DNA of 64,000 bases, taken from the NCBI GenBank assembly GCA_007570785.1, contig ML664199.1, positions 15,681,018 through 15,745,017 of the forward strand. Reading direction: 5' to 3'. This document shows positions 33,295-44,397 of the stretch, one piece after another (position 1 is the first letter of the stretch; each line of letters starts with the position of its first letter). A program made the translations under genes and the position numbers. The notes beneath the pieces are model-generated. The model was not told the DNA's origin, searched no databases, and saw only the letters and a program-made list of their open reading frames with translations. This stretch comes from Antilocapra americana (Eukaryota; Chordata; Mammalia; Artiodactyla; Antilocapridae).

Positions 33295-33615
33295 CTCTTC
33301 AATAGCATTAGGATCGTAACACACAAAGGAAGATTGAGGAACTGCCAGAGAACAGCAAAGACCACAGAGCTAGGACAACTGAACAGAATGTGGGAAATAG
33401 GGTGGATCCTGAAACAGAAAAAGAGGCACTAGTGGAACAACTGGTGAGATTCAAATAAGATTTGTAGGTTAGATTTAGTGAATCAGTCGTTAGTGTCCTT
33501 GTGTTAGTGGTTACATAGTATATTAACAATAAGAGAAGCTGAGTGAACTGTATTTTGGAACTCTGCACTATTTTTGTGACTTTTCTGTAAATCTGAAATT
33601 CTTTCTAAATGTAAG
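33295..33615 (+). mobile_element. Old L1 (L1MA/L1MB-like) 3' UTR
   Basis: 'ggatcctgaaacagaaaaagaggcactagtgg', 'ggtgagattcaaataagatttgtaggttag' and 'ggaactctgcactatttttgtgacttttctgtaaatc' follow the typical end of medium-age mammalian L1s, ending in an A-rich run. Confidence 0.6.
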
Positions 33616-34534
33616 TTAAAAGGGAAAGTAATATAAAACTTCATGGAAAAACACACAAACTTTTGTATCACATAACTGAAGCAAAAATATCTAATTAAAA
33701 AAATAATATCTGAATAATGCTTAAAATCTGTCATGTATTACTACTAAGAAGCTATTCCTCCCTCCAATGCCTGCACTAGCTTTTGGAAGCCTTTACCACC
33801 TCCACTCTTTCAGAGTTGTCATAAACACTTAATATTTTCAAAGTGTTCTTTTCAAACTGTGATTAAAATTCCCATGGTTAAAGTAAATTAATGATTATTG
33901 AAGGTTTTATGAAAAGTAAGTTCCCTTTTCTAAGCTTTTTCAGATTTCCTCTCCTGATGCATTTATTTAAAATTCTTCAGCACTTACTATAGGGAGTCCC
34001 TTATTACCTCTAAATACAGTATGTGTCTTTTCACAGTATATCTTAATGGTTTTAGACAAGATCTCTTGGCTGCATACCATGATGCACACATTAGTTTCAG
34101 CTTTTTACACAAGCTCTTATATATTCTCCTTTGTGTTCTGGAAAATTATATCCTTGTTAAACTGATAGACAATAATTAGAATATTATTTATTCTACATTA
34201 CAATTACTATGTAACTGTGGTTCACTTTAGAGGTAAGTCTTATACCATGAATGCCTTTTCTTTTTGGTACAATTTTTTTGTTTTCTTTTTCTGTATTTTC
34301 CATATTTTTCTTTCATCCTCAGTTGTTTCCCTCGTGCACTCTAGTATATCTGGTATTTTGTTGAGTCTTTCTATTCTGGAGCCTCTGTCCCAGGACCATC
34401 AAGCTTCCTGCTTCAAACCGGCTTTGTTTCTCTCTAGTACCACTGTACAACTTTCCTCCTGGGCCTTCCCTCCCTCATCTTCTGCATTGAGTCCATTGAC
34501 TCTGGAATCTCATAACACTACAGCTGAGTAAGGA
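33616..34534. other. Non-repeat or very old L1-like DNA, no gene seen
   Basis: 34,260-34,534 is T-rich on the plus strand and may be an old antisense L1. Its 104-codon frame (34,217-34,531) has no known domain. Confidence 0.45.
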
Positions 34535-34648
34535 TTTCACTGACTTTAGAATTCTAGCTTGAAAAAAATTTTCCCTTGATACTTTGAAGAAACATTCCCA
34601 TTGTTTTCTAGCATGCAGTCTTACTGACTCTATTTTAATTTTCTGTTC
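34535..34648 (-). mobile_element. Old L1M-type fragment (antisense)
   Basis: 'tttagaattctagcttgaaaaaa' and 'ttcccattgttttctagcatgcagtc' resemble antisense old L1 ORF or UTR wording. The young L1 that follows was inserted at its right edge. Confidence 0.45.
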
Positions 34649-35908
34649 TTTTTTTTTTAATTTTCTTTACTTTATTGTGTTGGTTTTGCCATACATTGAC
34701 ATGAAACCGCCATGGGTATACATATGCTCTCCCTCCAGAACCCCTCTCCCTCCCGATTCCCTCCCCCTGGGTCATCCCGGTGCACCAGCCCCGAGCATAA
34801 ACTCTGGGCTGGCGATTGATTTCACATATGATAATTAACATGTTTCAATGCCACTCTCCCATATCATCCCACCCTTGCCCTCTTCCACAGAGTCCACAAG
34901 TCTGTTCTATAGATCTGCGTTCCTTTTGCTGTCTCGCATGCAGGGTTCTCATTACTATCTTTTTAAATTCCATATATATACGTTAGTATACTGTATTGTT
35001 GTTTTTCCTTCTGGCTTACTTCACTCTGGATAATAGGCTCCAGTTCCATCCACCTGAGTAGAACTGATTCAAATGAATTTTTTTTTTTAATGCTGAGTAA
35101 TATTCCATTGTGTATATGTACCACAGCTTTCTTATCCATTCGTCAGTTGATGGGCATCTAGGTTGCTTCCATGTCCTGGCTATTGTAAACAATGCGGCGA
35201 TGAACGTTGGGGTACACGTGGCTCTTTCAATTCTGGTTTCCTCGGTGTGTATGCCCAGCAGTGGGATTGCTGGGTCATCTGGCAGGTCTATTTGCAGTTT
35301 TTTAAGGAACCTCCACACTGTTTTAGATAGTGGCTGTACTAGTTTGCATTCCCACCAACAGTGTAAGAGGGTTCCCTTTTCTCCACATCCTCTCCAGCAT
35401 TTATTGCTTGTAGATTTTTGGATTGCAACCATTCTGACTGGTGTAAAGTGATACCTCATTGTGGTTTTGATTTGCATTTCTCTGATAATGAGTGATGTTG
35501 AGCATCTTTTCATGTGTTTGTTAGCCATTTTTATGTCTCTTTGGAGAAATGTCTGTTAAGTTCTTTGGCCCACTTTTTGATTGGGTTGTTTATTTTTCTA
35601 GAATGGAGCTGCAGGAGTTGCTTGTATATTTTTGAGATTAATTGTTTGTCCATTGCTTCATTGGCTATTATTTTCTCCCATTCTGAAGGCTTTCTTTTCA
35701 CCTTGCTTATAGTTTCCTTTGTTGTGCAAAGCTTTTAATTTTAATTAGGTCCCATTTGTTTATTCGTGCTTTTATTTCCAATATTCTGGGAGGTGGGTCA
35801 TAGAGGATCCTGCTTTGGTTTATGTCAGAGAGTGTTTTGCCTATGTTATCCTCTAGGAGTTTTATAGTTGCTGGTCTTATGATTAGATCTTTGACCCATT
35901 TTGAATTT
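34649..35908 (-). mobile_element. Young ruminant L1, 5'-truncated (antisense)
   Basis: About 1.26 kb of little-diverged L1, starting with a T10 run (the complement of its poly(A)) and covering the 3' UTR and the C-terminal part of ORF2. It stops abruptly at about 35,908 within ORF2. It is the least decayed L1 in the window. No certain target duplication was found; 'tttctgttctt' and 'tttctattctt' at the two edges are a possible 11-bp pair with one mismatch. Confidence 0.92.
35016..35528 (-). pseudogene. L1 ORF2 C-terminal end, open frame of 170 codons
   Basis: The C-terminal segment of L1 ORF2p, needed for RNA binding and retrotransposition. Counting from the Met at 35,528, the Cys motif C-x3-C-x7-H-x4-C is complete (C44, C48, H56, C61). 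It is followed by '[20 protein letters not shown]' and the conserved '[21 protein letters not shown]' type end. The endonuclease and reverse-transcriptase domains are absent, so it is a non-functional remnant. The internal Met is not a true start. Confidence 0.88.
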
Positions 35909-36585
35909 CTATTCTTGAGAAATTATCTCCCAACCTTTACACTTCTCTACCTCAATGAGGAAGAGAATCAACTCTTGGATATCCTGAACTTTTATAATAG
36001 TAGCACATGTAAGTATATTATTAATTACTTTGACACTTGGTGTAATCTAACCTGGAGAAGAATGTTCTCCCTCATTATTTCTGTGATGTAATTCTCCCTA
36101 TCTCTCTGAACTCCTTTTCTGGAGTGCCCACTAGAAGTTGTAATTCTTAGAATGCTTCTCTATGCCTTTATTGAAATCTCTTTCCCCATAATCTTTAGCT
36201 AATTATCTTGACTTTATTTTCAGTTTTGATGGATTTGTCCACTGGTACTTGTCTTTACTTTCTCAGAAACAGCTTGCGTTTTCCTGTTGTTTATTTCACA
36301 TGGCACCATGATCTTAATATATGGATATAATGTATCCTTAGCTCACTCTGCTTTGCACTGAATATTTTAATGCTTAAGTCCTCTATATTCCTTGATCTGT
36401 CTCCATTTTATGCATCATGTTTTCTTATTTATTCATCTTAAATCTTTTTTAATGTGTAGGGTTTTATCATATATTATGGGATACTTGTTGTCTGTTTGCA
36501 TTTAGGAAGGAGACAAAAAAGAAGCTGACTGGAGGATCTGTATACATTTGTAGGGCTTATACATTGATGGGTTTGCCTCACAGTG
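35909..36585. other. No clear feature
   Basis: Possibly more of the older L1 into which the young L1 was inserted. No reliable match. Confidence 0.4.
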
Positions 36586-36596
36586 TATAGGCAAAA

Positions 36597-36827
36597 GGCT
36601 TTCCAGGTGGCACTAGTGATAAAGAACCTGCCTGCTGACTCAGGAGACATAAGAGATGCGGGCTTGATTCCTGGGTAGGGAAAACCCTCTGGAGGAGGCC
36701 ATGGCAACCCACTTCAGTATTCTTGCCTGGAGAATCCCATGGACAGAGGAGCCTGGTAGGCTACAGGCTACAGGTTTACACAGAGTAGGACACAACTGCT
36801 GTGACTTACCATGTAAACACACACACC
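36597..36827 (+). mobile_element. Bov-tA SINE
   Basis: Complete from 'ggctttccaggtggcactagtg' to a CA-rich tail, with perfect 11-bp target duplications TATAGGCAAAA (36,586-36,596 and 36,828-36,838). Confidence 0.94.
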
Positions 36828-36838
36828 TATAGGCAAAA

Positions 36839-39800
36839 TGCTATTTATTCATGTTTGGGTGGAATCTTATATTGCTAGGTTATGGTCTGTGTTATCTCTC
36901 TAGGACTGATTTACATTTCTTAGAGGGGTTTTTGTATTTCACTTTTTGTTGTGGTTATTGTTGTTTTTGATTTTGGAGAAAACAGCTATGAGAACTCATG
37001 TCCAGAGGATTGAACAATTTAACAATGTTTAAATTAATAGCAGTCCTATCTTCACTTTAAATTCTCACTCCAGCTACCTTAGTACCTTACACTTATGAAT
37101 GTCCATGATCTCTGTGATCTCAGCAGCCTGGCTGTCTCTCTCACTGAGTGAATCTTGCTCTTGATATTGTCTAGGCTCCATTTTCCTCTACCTCCTTTAG
37201 TAGTTAGCTTTCTCCCTTTTGATTTTTAGTATCAAATATGTTGAAATCTCTATCATTAATAGCTCTTTTCTCATTCTCTACACCTTCTTATGTATGTCCC
37301 TTTGTTATTGTCTGTTCTCATTTAATAGAGTTTTAAAGAGCAGAAGAAATGAGGCCTATCTCAACTCTCCAAAAACTTGCTCTTTAGTTCATAAAGAGAA
37401 GCAGTGAAGAGTTTGTTGTAAAGCATCTGAATCACAGGGAGAAGTAGACTTGGCTATAAAAATGAAACAAAACAAACAGTGGTAGCTAACCCAAAGCAGG
37501 GGTTCTTAAACTTTTATGTCCATTAGGATCATATAGAGGACTTAAAAAAAAAAACAACAAACAAACACACAGCTGCCCAGACAAAATTCCAGACCTACCA
37601 AGGAAAAATGTTCAAGATCCTAGCCTTTACTTTGTCCCCCTTAAAATATCAAATACAATATATTTTCAAAATAAGTCTTGGTGATTGTAATCTGTTGGCT
37701 CATTACACACATGATTATTTTATTGGGCTCAGTACAAATAGAGTTACTTGAAGATGTTAGAGCAAGGTGACTTATGTGGTGTTTTACTGCCAAGTAAAAC
37801 ATGAGCAGATAGAGAAGTCAGTATTATTTTATAAGTTACCAAATTTAATTGTTCAGCAAGGAGTCTAGAGGGCTTCATTTTTTAATTTCACCTTAAAGCA
37901 CTCTTAGACAGTATGAACCCAAGAGGAAAGCCTCTCTCTTTAATTCACTTGGAGTTTTGCCCTTAAGGTACCATAATTTATTCTGATCTCAAGTCCAGCC
38001 ACACCAGATTAGGGTGCTACTGTGAAAACAGATTGGTAAATGACATTGGTCAGGACAGATGATAGAAGGGATTCAAATTTTAATATTATAAAACTAATGA
38101 TTTTCAGATATAAAAACAGTTCTTGTCTAGGATCAGGTTTGTTTTCTCTTTTTCTTTAAGGAAAGACAAGTCATATGGAGGCATATGATAGTAAAGGCTT
38201 AAATTAAAAAATAATATATATTTGCATGGCATTTCATAATGGGAGTTTTTAATAGAAGCATTTGATTTAAGCATTAAAAATCACTTTGCAATAATAAGGA
38301 CAACAATTTAAATTATTTTTATTTTATAGGTCTGGAAACTGAGACTCGCACATTTCCCCCCTAAGATCACGTACATTTTGAAGGGTATATATTATAACTC
38401 AATGTCTAGATTTAAATCCTATTTGTTCCCTTCATATAACATTGACTCAAATTCATCATTCAGAAACATTGACTCCTCCTGTAACTTCCCCGCCAGTTTT
38501 GTAATCTTTCCATTACCCTACTGGCAGATATCCAGGCTATCATCTATCATGGAGGCACCACACCATCAAACAGGCATTGATTCCAAAATATCCTAATACG
38601 ATAGAGCTTAAAGGATCAAATTCATAATTAAGTATCCAACTTGTGAAGTGTCAGCTCATCTGTTTTAAATGCCTGGTTAATTCTCTGCAGATTCAATTTC
38701 TATGAAGATCTTAGTGGTATTCAAAATCCCAAGTTTTAAAGCATCAAAACTTTAAAGGGATAAGTTAGACCACCATAGCACAGTTGGGCTCAAGACTTTG
38801 TCACTAAGTGAAATTGTAGAATATTTTTGGCATTACTCGGAATTTTTTAAAGTTAGTTGCAAGTCACTATCTCATTTTAGAATGATAATATCATCACTCA
38901 TGGTTACAATAGACAACATCCATGAAATAGTACCATTGAGGAGAAAGGAGGAATAGTATTTTCATTATAAAAATAGAGCTAAACTTCCTTGCTCTATAAT
39001 TATAATTTGCAGCTGATGATTAAAATAGAAAAGTGATCTTTCCTATATAAAGGAGAGCTGTCAAATAAGAGAAGGCAAATTGTATTTCTAAATATAGGGT
39101 AAAAGAAGAACCAACAGGTAGAGAGAGTCAGATTTTAGCTCAATATAAGAAGCAGCCACTCAGCAAGGAAATGGGTTGTCTTAGTGAAATGGTAAAACAG
39201 TCATTACTACAGATATTCTCCAAGGGAACTTTGGAAAGGTTAGGTCCTCCTGCAGAAGGTTTGGTTAGACCTTTTCCACCCTGATACTGTGTTTCAATAT
39301 TGTTACCTTCATAGCCAAGTAATCTTTAATGACCTAGGAAACTGTTATGTCCCTTCTATCTTATAGAGAATTACTGATGCATAATTACTTATGGTAGTTA
39401 TTTGTATATAAGAACAATTCTTCATGATATTAAATTATTTTAACATCAGTGGGATAGGATTGATTTTAAAGCTTTTCTTCAATGAGGTTAAATATGTTTG
39501 AAACTAATGGGACAGTTGTCATTCTCATTTTTTTTGTTGTTACTTCTTAGTCTTTTTAATTTCAGCTCTTGTTAGAATGCCCTATATAATGAAAGCTTCC
39601 CTTGTAATTCATTCCAACAACCCTCCCTCCAATATCTATATACCCTTGTGAGAAGGAGAAGTGTCAAAGAAGTGCACTGCAGTCCCAGGGACCCTGTTGT
39701 GTTCTCTCTTGGGGACCATCAAACTAATGGGATGCTTAAAAATCTGCCTGGGATCTTTTCTAATTACTAACTTCTATTTGGTGTAATGCTCATTGTATTG

Positions 39801-40740
39801 GTTGCTTCCAGAACATGCTTTTTGAACTTAGTTTACAATTCCAATCTCATGAAGACTTGTTTTGCATACTTTCATCAGTGGAGTGCTACAATCTAGGGTC
39901 ATCATTCAGTATGGAGGGTGGTTGACTTACCTTGGGTTTTCCCAGTAGCACATATTGTGACAAGGATTCTAATACAATAGTTCACTTGGAAGGTGTTCAC
40001 AGGGTCCCAGTGAGGGGGGATAAGTAAAACAACCTAAGATGACCTTTCTTTATCCACAAAGTTCCTGCTGAGGATGACTCAAGTTTAATCCTACTGGGGT
40101 ATTCTGGGAGTGAGTGTGGAACATAGTTATCTCACCTGATGATGATGAAGCTGGACCATTTATCCACTAAATCCCTTTCTGTCATTTGTCCTGAGCTGAT
40201 TCCAGGGGCATTAACTCTGCCACTTCTGGCTTGCTCTGTGTTGGTGGGTCTGCTCCTATTGTCGAAAAATTCCTTCAGCCTGAACCTTCAGAAATGGTTC
40301 CAAACAAAGAGCTTTTGAGCAGGTATAAAGGAATGCCAGAGCACCGACTGCCTCTGTGGCCTGTCTTTTTGCCTGGAGATTAGTTTAAATCAGAAATCTC
40401 ATAAAGCAGAGACTAACTTGGAGTCATGATTGGATGGTACTCTAAAGATACTATGTCTCTCACAGAACTATCTACAGGTACCAGGTATGAGGAACTTAAC
40501 AATAGCACATAGGAGGAAAAACAAAAGGAAACAGTGGTCAAGCAGATTAGAAACATGCTGGCTGAAACAAGCTTAAACATCTTAAAAAACTGTGCCCTAA
40601 TAAACACAGTAGATTTCCCAAAACAGCTTTTCCAAACTTACTTGATATGTAGCATTTCCCAAACTAACTTAATCACAGAGCTGTCTTTTTATGGCCCACC
40701 CCTTTGGGCGGATACTCCATGAAACACACTATGAAAAGTG
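36839..40740. other. Long mostly non-repeat stretch, no gene seen
   Basis: 37,497-37,625 resembles a MER5A-type hAT fragment ('ggggttcttaaacttttatgtccattaggatcat') with an A-rich insert. 38,320-38,400 weakly resembles an antisense MIR. No exon-like frame stands out. Confidence 0.45.
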
Positions 40741-40744
40741 CTGA

Positions 40745-40885
40745 TCTCGTCCAGTTCTCTCATGATACAGCTAAAGTGATTGGGAGGTCGGAGGCCTTAT
40801 GACTGCTCAAGGTCATGCAGGTGATTAGTGGTCAAGCTGAGCCCTGGCCCAGTGCTTTTCATTCTGTCCTGCTGTCTCTCATTTC
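40745..40885 (-). mobile_element. MIR-like fragment (antisense)
   Basis: 'ctgctcaaggtcatgcaggtgattagtggtcaagctgagccctggcccagtgc' follows antisense MIR order. Diverged. Confidence 0.5.
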
Positions 40886-41454
40886 AGTTCAAGAAGCCCC
40901 TGGTGACCTATAGCTCCTCTTTCTTGAGCTGTTTTCAGATGGGATCTTAGCAGGTAATGATTGCCTCTGGATGTCAAGGGAATATATAGGCTTCAGTGCA
41001 AATGAGTTCATGAAGCCCAGCCAGCACACTTTGCTAGATATAGAATCATATGTGTCTGGGTTTGATCAAGAGGTTAGGCATGCCTACTCCTAGAGTTATT
41101 TAAAATGCTGCATTTTCCTGCTATTCTGCTGGAAGAAAGGCAATGATATAAACTGTTAGAATGATTTGATAAGATTAGTTAAGATTAGAACATACTGAGG
41201 AGGTGTTCCTTTTCCTTGATGAAAACTAGGAAGGGGGTACCTACTTGCAGCTCCCACGATCAACTGCTTGATTCACAGTGCAGGCCTGGAGGGACACGGG
41301 CCTTGATTAGCCTTTGCTAGTAAGGGATACATAGGCCAGTACTGGCTGGGAGGCTGTCAGTATTTCCCCGGAGGACATAATCCACCCCAGCTAGAGATTT
41401 TAAGGGAATAAGGAGATGCCCACTGGTCCTCTCCTTCTCCTTAGCAAGAGCTAT
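40886..41454. other. Non-repeat DNA, no gene seen
   Basis: Nothing recognised. Confidence 0.5.
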
Positions 41455-41705
41455 CACATATTTGGGACACTTACTTGTGGTAGGGATTGTACTTTAACAC
41501 TTTATTTTAGTTCATTTAATCCTCACAACAACAATGTGAAGAAAGTACTGTTATTCCCTTTTATGTGAAGAAAGTACTGTTATTCCCTTTTATGTGAGCC
41601 AGCTGAGGCTCAGACAAGCTATTCAACTTGCACATGGTCCCCAGCAGAAAGCAGGAGATTCTATTCCAGAAGTGGAAGCCCAGGCAATTTTAGCTTATGT
41701 GCCCT
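41455..41705 (-). mobile_element. MIR SINE (antisense) with internal duplication
   Basis: 'catttaatcctcacaacaacaatgtgaag' and 'gctgaggctcagacaagctattcaacttgcacatggtc' give the antisense MIR core. It contains the 29-bp tandem duplication at 41,534-41,591. Confidence 0.82.
41534..41591. repeat. Perfect 29-bp tandem duplication
   Basis: Two identical adjacent 29-bp copies (41,534-41,562 and 41,563-41,591). The first seven bases of the unit recur at 41,592. Identity means the event is far younger than the MIR around it. Confidence 0.97.
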
Positions 41706-43159
41706 TCTGTCTAGGAGACTGCATTGATCTGTACTCATTAGTGTCATTTCTCAATGAGAAGACAATAAATCAAGAGCAAATGAAGCAAATCCAGTTGGTA
41801 AACTCGGTCAAATTAAAAGTGGTAGTGAAGGGAGCAGATTATCCCTTGCAAAGAGAGACAAACTTCTCCTCCTCCCAAATTATACAACGCTGCCCCTAAG
41901 AAAGACATTGCAGTTTGATTTGCCAAATAAAAAGGATGACTACATTGTCTCCTTTACAGAGGTAAATTGAACCTTTAACATAAGAAAAGTATATATCCTC
42001 TGCTTATGGTCCTGGGGAATAGCAATGCTGGGCTGCAACTTTTTAAAAAATATCTGTTCTTTGAAAAAAAAAAACTGTACCCACACAAGCTTTAGCCTGA
42101 ACAGATACAGTCAACGTTATTAAAATATGAAGCTACATGTTTGGAGACCAGAGAAATAAGAGGACAATAAATTTTACTTTCAAGCTTGTACCGGTAACTG
42201 AAGGAAAAAGCATTTGGTATTGACTGGATGCTTTAGATGCCCTGATTGTTCTTGCTGCGGTTTCAATCAGTGAATAGTAGGTAGAAAGTGGACAAAGGAA
42301 TAAAAAGATGAGATAGAGAATAATTTTTAAACAGGGTAACAATTCCACAAAACTCAAGTAGAAGCAATGGCAGATTTTAGAGAAAGGGTAAGATAAATGG
42401 CAACTTTGGGGTATTCTTAACCATAAATGATATTCTTCTGCAAACCAAGGACAGAATCGGGCCCAATAAATGCCATGACAATATATAACTTTGACCTGGT
42501 TCTCTGGCTACCTGGGGAGCAAATGAGTCAATGTGAGGTGTTCTCTCAAGACTCCCACAGTGCCTTATGCCTAATAGAGTCGATAGATGGCACTGAGCTT
42601 TTTAATGACTGGGAACTGGGCTTCCAGAGGGCTAAGTAGAATGAAGAGGTTTTGCCCTCTCCTCAGGATACTCACATCTTACAGATAAGAAGAAGGTGTC
42701 TGACAAGCAGGGAGTTGGTGATGCTGTGGTGAAGTATAGCGGGGAGGGACAGTAATGGAAATGTATTTCAAACCCCAACCTTGTGGACAACTGAAAATCC
42801 TTGCTTACGCTGAGTGGGTTGTGCAAGGGGACTGAGGTCAGCCAGCAATAGCTGAAGAAGGAGGTTTTTGACTCAAGAAGATTGGGTGAAATGGAACAGA
42901 GGAAGGCTGTATTAGGCACTAATGTCACATCAGCCCCAAGGAGAGAAATCGGCATGTGCTATGTTGCCACATTGTAGCACAAATATGTGATTGCTTAGCA
43001 AATGAAAGAGGTGATGACTGAAGGATGGATCGGAAGGTGGCAAGTTGAAGTTGCCAGAGTTATCATATGTCATTTAATCACACTGACATTTCACAGGCAA
43101 GAAGAAAACATGATCAAAACACAGCACACAACAGTGCAAAGAACAAGTGAATTAAAGTG
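41706..43159. other. Non-repeat DNA, no gene seen
   Basis: Frames at 41,594-41,899 and 42,632-42,955 (101 and 107 codons) have no known domain; the first begins inside the MIR. Not called as genes. Confidence 0.5.
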
Positions 43160-43335
43160 AGATACAGCTGTTTACTTCATAATAACTGTGTGAAAATAGG
43201 CAAATTATTTATCCCCTCTGTGGCATTTTCCCCTCAATTGTAAGTGATGACTTTTATAACACCTAATATAACACAAAGGGTCAGAAATAGAGGCTCACTC
43301 TAAGCTCAGTGCAGTTATCACTACCATTAAAGTTA
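43160..43335 (+). mobile_element. MIR SINE
   Basis: 'aactgtgtgaaaataggcaaattatttatcccctctgtggc' follows the sense MIR core. Diverged 3' part. Confidence 0.65.
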
Positions 43336-43479
43336 ATTATAAGCACAAGACATTAAAGTGGAATTGTTTTTAATACAGAGAAGTGAGTCCTATTTGCCAG
43401 TACGTAAGATGTAATAACAGCATATAAAATTATATCAAGGATGAGATTTAGGGAAAGAAAGCAGAGGTTATAGACCTGA

Positions 43480-43905
43480 GTTCTGCATTTCAGTAGATCT
43501 GCGACTGAATCCAAGTTTTTCACTCATTAGCTACATGATGTTGACATATACCTAACCTTATTTTATTCGAACTATTAGCTTTTTATTTTGTATTGGGGTA
43601 TACCCAATAAACAATGTTGTGGTAGTTTCAGATGAAGAGCAAAGGAACTCAGCCATACATATACATGTATCCATTCTTCTCCAAACCCCACTCCCACCCA
43701 GGCTGATACATAACATTGAATAGAGTTCCATGTGCTATACAATAGATCCTCATTGGTTGTCCATTTTGAAAATAGCAGTGTTTACAAGACATTCCCAAAT
43801 TCCCTAACTATCCCTCATTAGCTTTATGATCTTGATATATACCTTTTATATGCCTTAGTTTTCTTAGCTATAAAATTGAAATGATCCCTATTCCATCAGT
43901 GGTTG
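43480..43905 (+). mobile_element. MIR SINE split by an L1 fragment
   Basis: MIR wording at 43,480-43,570 and 43,815-43,905 ('gccttagttttcttagctataaaattgaaatgatccc'), with an antisense L1 between. The phrase 'ctcattagct..atgat.ttga.atatacct' occurs at both edges (about 43,523 and 43,815). This is either a long target duplication of about 31 bp with 5 mismatches or a partial MIR duplication. Confidence 0.7.
43572..43812 (-). mobile_element. L1 3' UTR fragment (antisense), nested in MIR
   Basis: Matches the beginning of the antisense L1 at 61,290 closely ('attttgtattggggtatacccaataaacaatgttg', 'ccaggctgatacataacattg'). About 240 bp, 5'-truncated. Confidence 0.85.
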
Positions 43906-44367
43906 TAGGTATTGTTGTTGTTCAGTCACTCAGAGTGTCTGACGCTTTGCCACCCTATGGACTGTAGCAAGCCAGGCCTCTCTGTCTTTCACTATCACCC
44001 AGAACTTGCTCAAACTCATGTCCATGGAGTAAATGATGCATCCAACCTTCTCATCCATGGTCATCCTCTTCTCCTCCTGCCTTCAATCTTTCCCAGCATC
44101 AGAGTATTTTCTAATGAGTCAGTTCTTCGCATCAGGTAGCCAAAGTATTGGAGCTTCAGCTCCAGGGTCAGTCTTTCCAATGAATATTCAAGATTGATGT
44201 CCTTTAGGATTGACTGGCTTGCCTGAGTCCTGCTCCAGCAGGTTCAAGAGTGCCCCATAGGGATAAACGGTGTTGGCGAGGGGAAGGAATAGGATTATGG
44301 TTAGGAGTGGGGGGAACTGAGCGAAGGAATCACACAGAGTCTCTTGACGGTTTGAAGACAGCCACTC

Positions 44368-44373
44368 TTTATT
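44368..44373 (-). promoter_or_regulatory. AATAAA polyadenylation signal of the 1,070-bp LTR
   Basis: Perfect hexamer on the minus strand, about 150 bp before the LTR end. Confidence 0.75.
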
Positions 44374-44387
44374 GCTTTTTGTTTCTA

Positions 44388-44397
44388 CTTATATAGC
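44388..44397 (-). promoter_or_regulatory. TATA box of the 1,070-bp LTR
   Basis: Minus strand GCTATATAAG. The AATAAA follows 14 bases later (44,368-44,373), a spacing seen in class II LTRs with a short R. Confidence 0.75.

Noticed and set aside
36597..36680. Possible tRNA gene
   Set aside because: The tRNA-like box belongs to the Bov-tA SINE head; there is no folded cloverleaf with proper acceptor pairing. The same applies to the other Bov-tA copies.
41594..41899. 101-codon plus-strand open frame
   Set aside because: Begins inside an antisense MIR and shows no protein-like motif.
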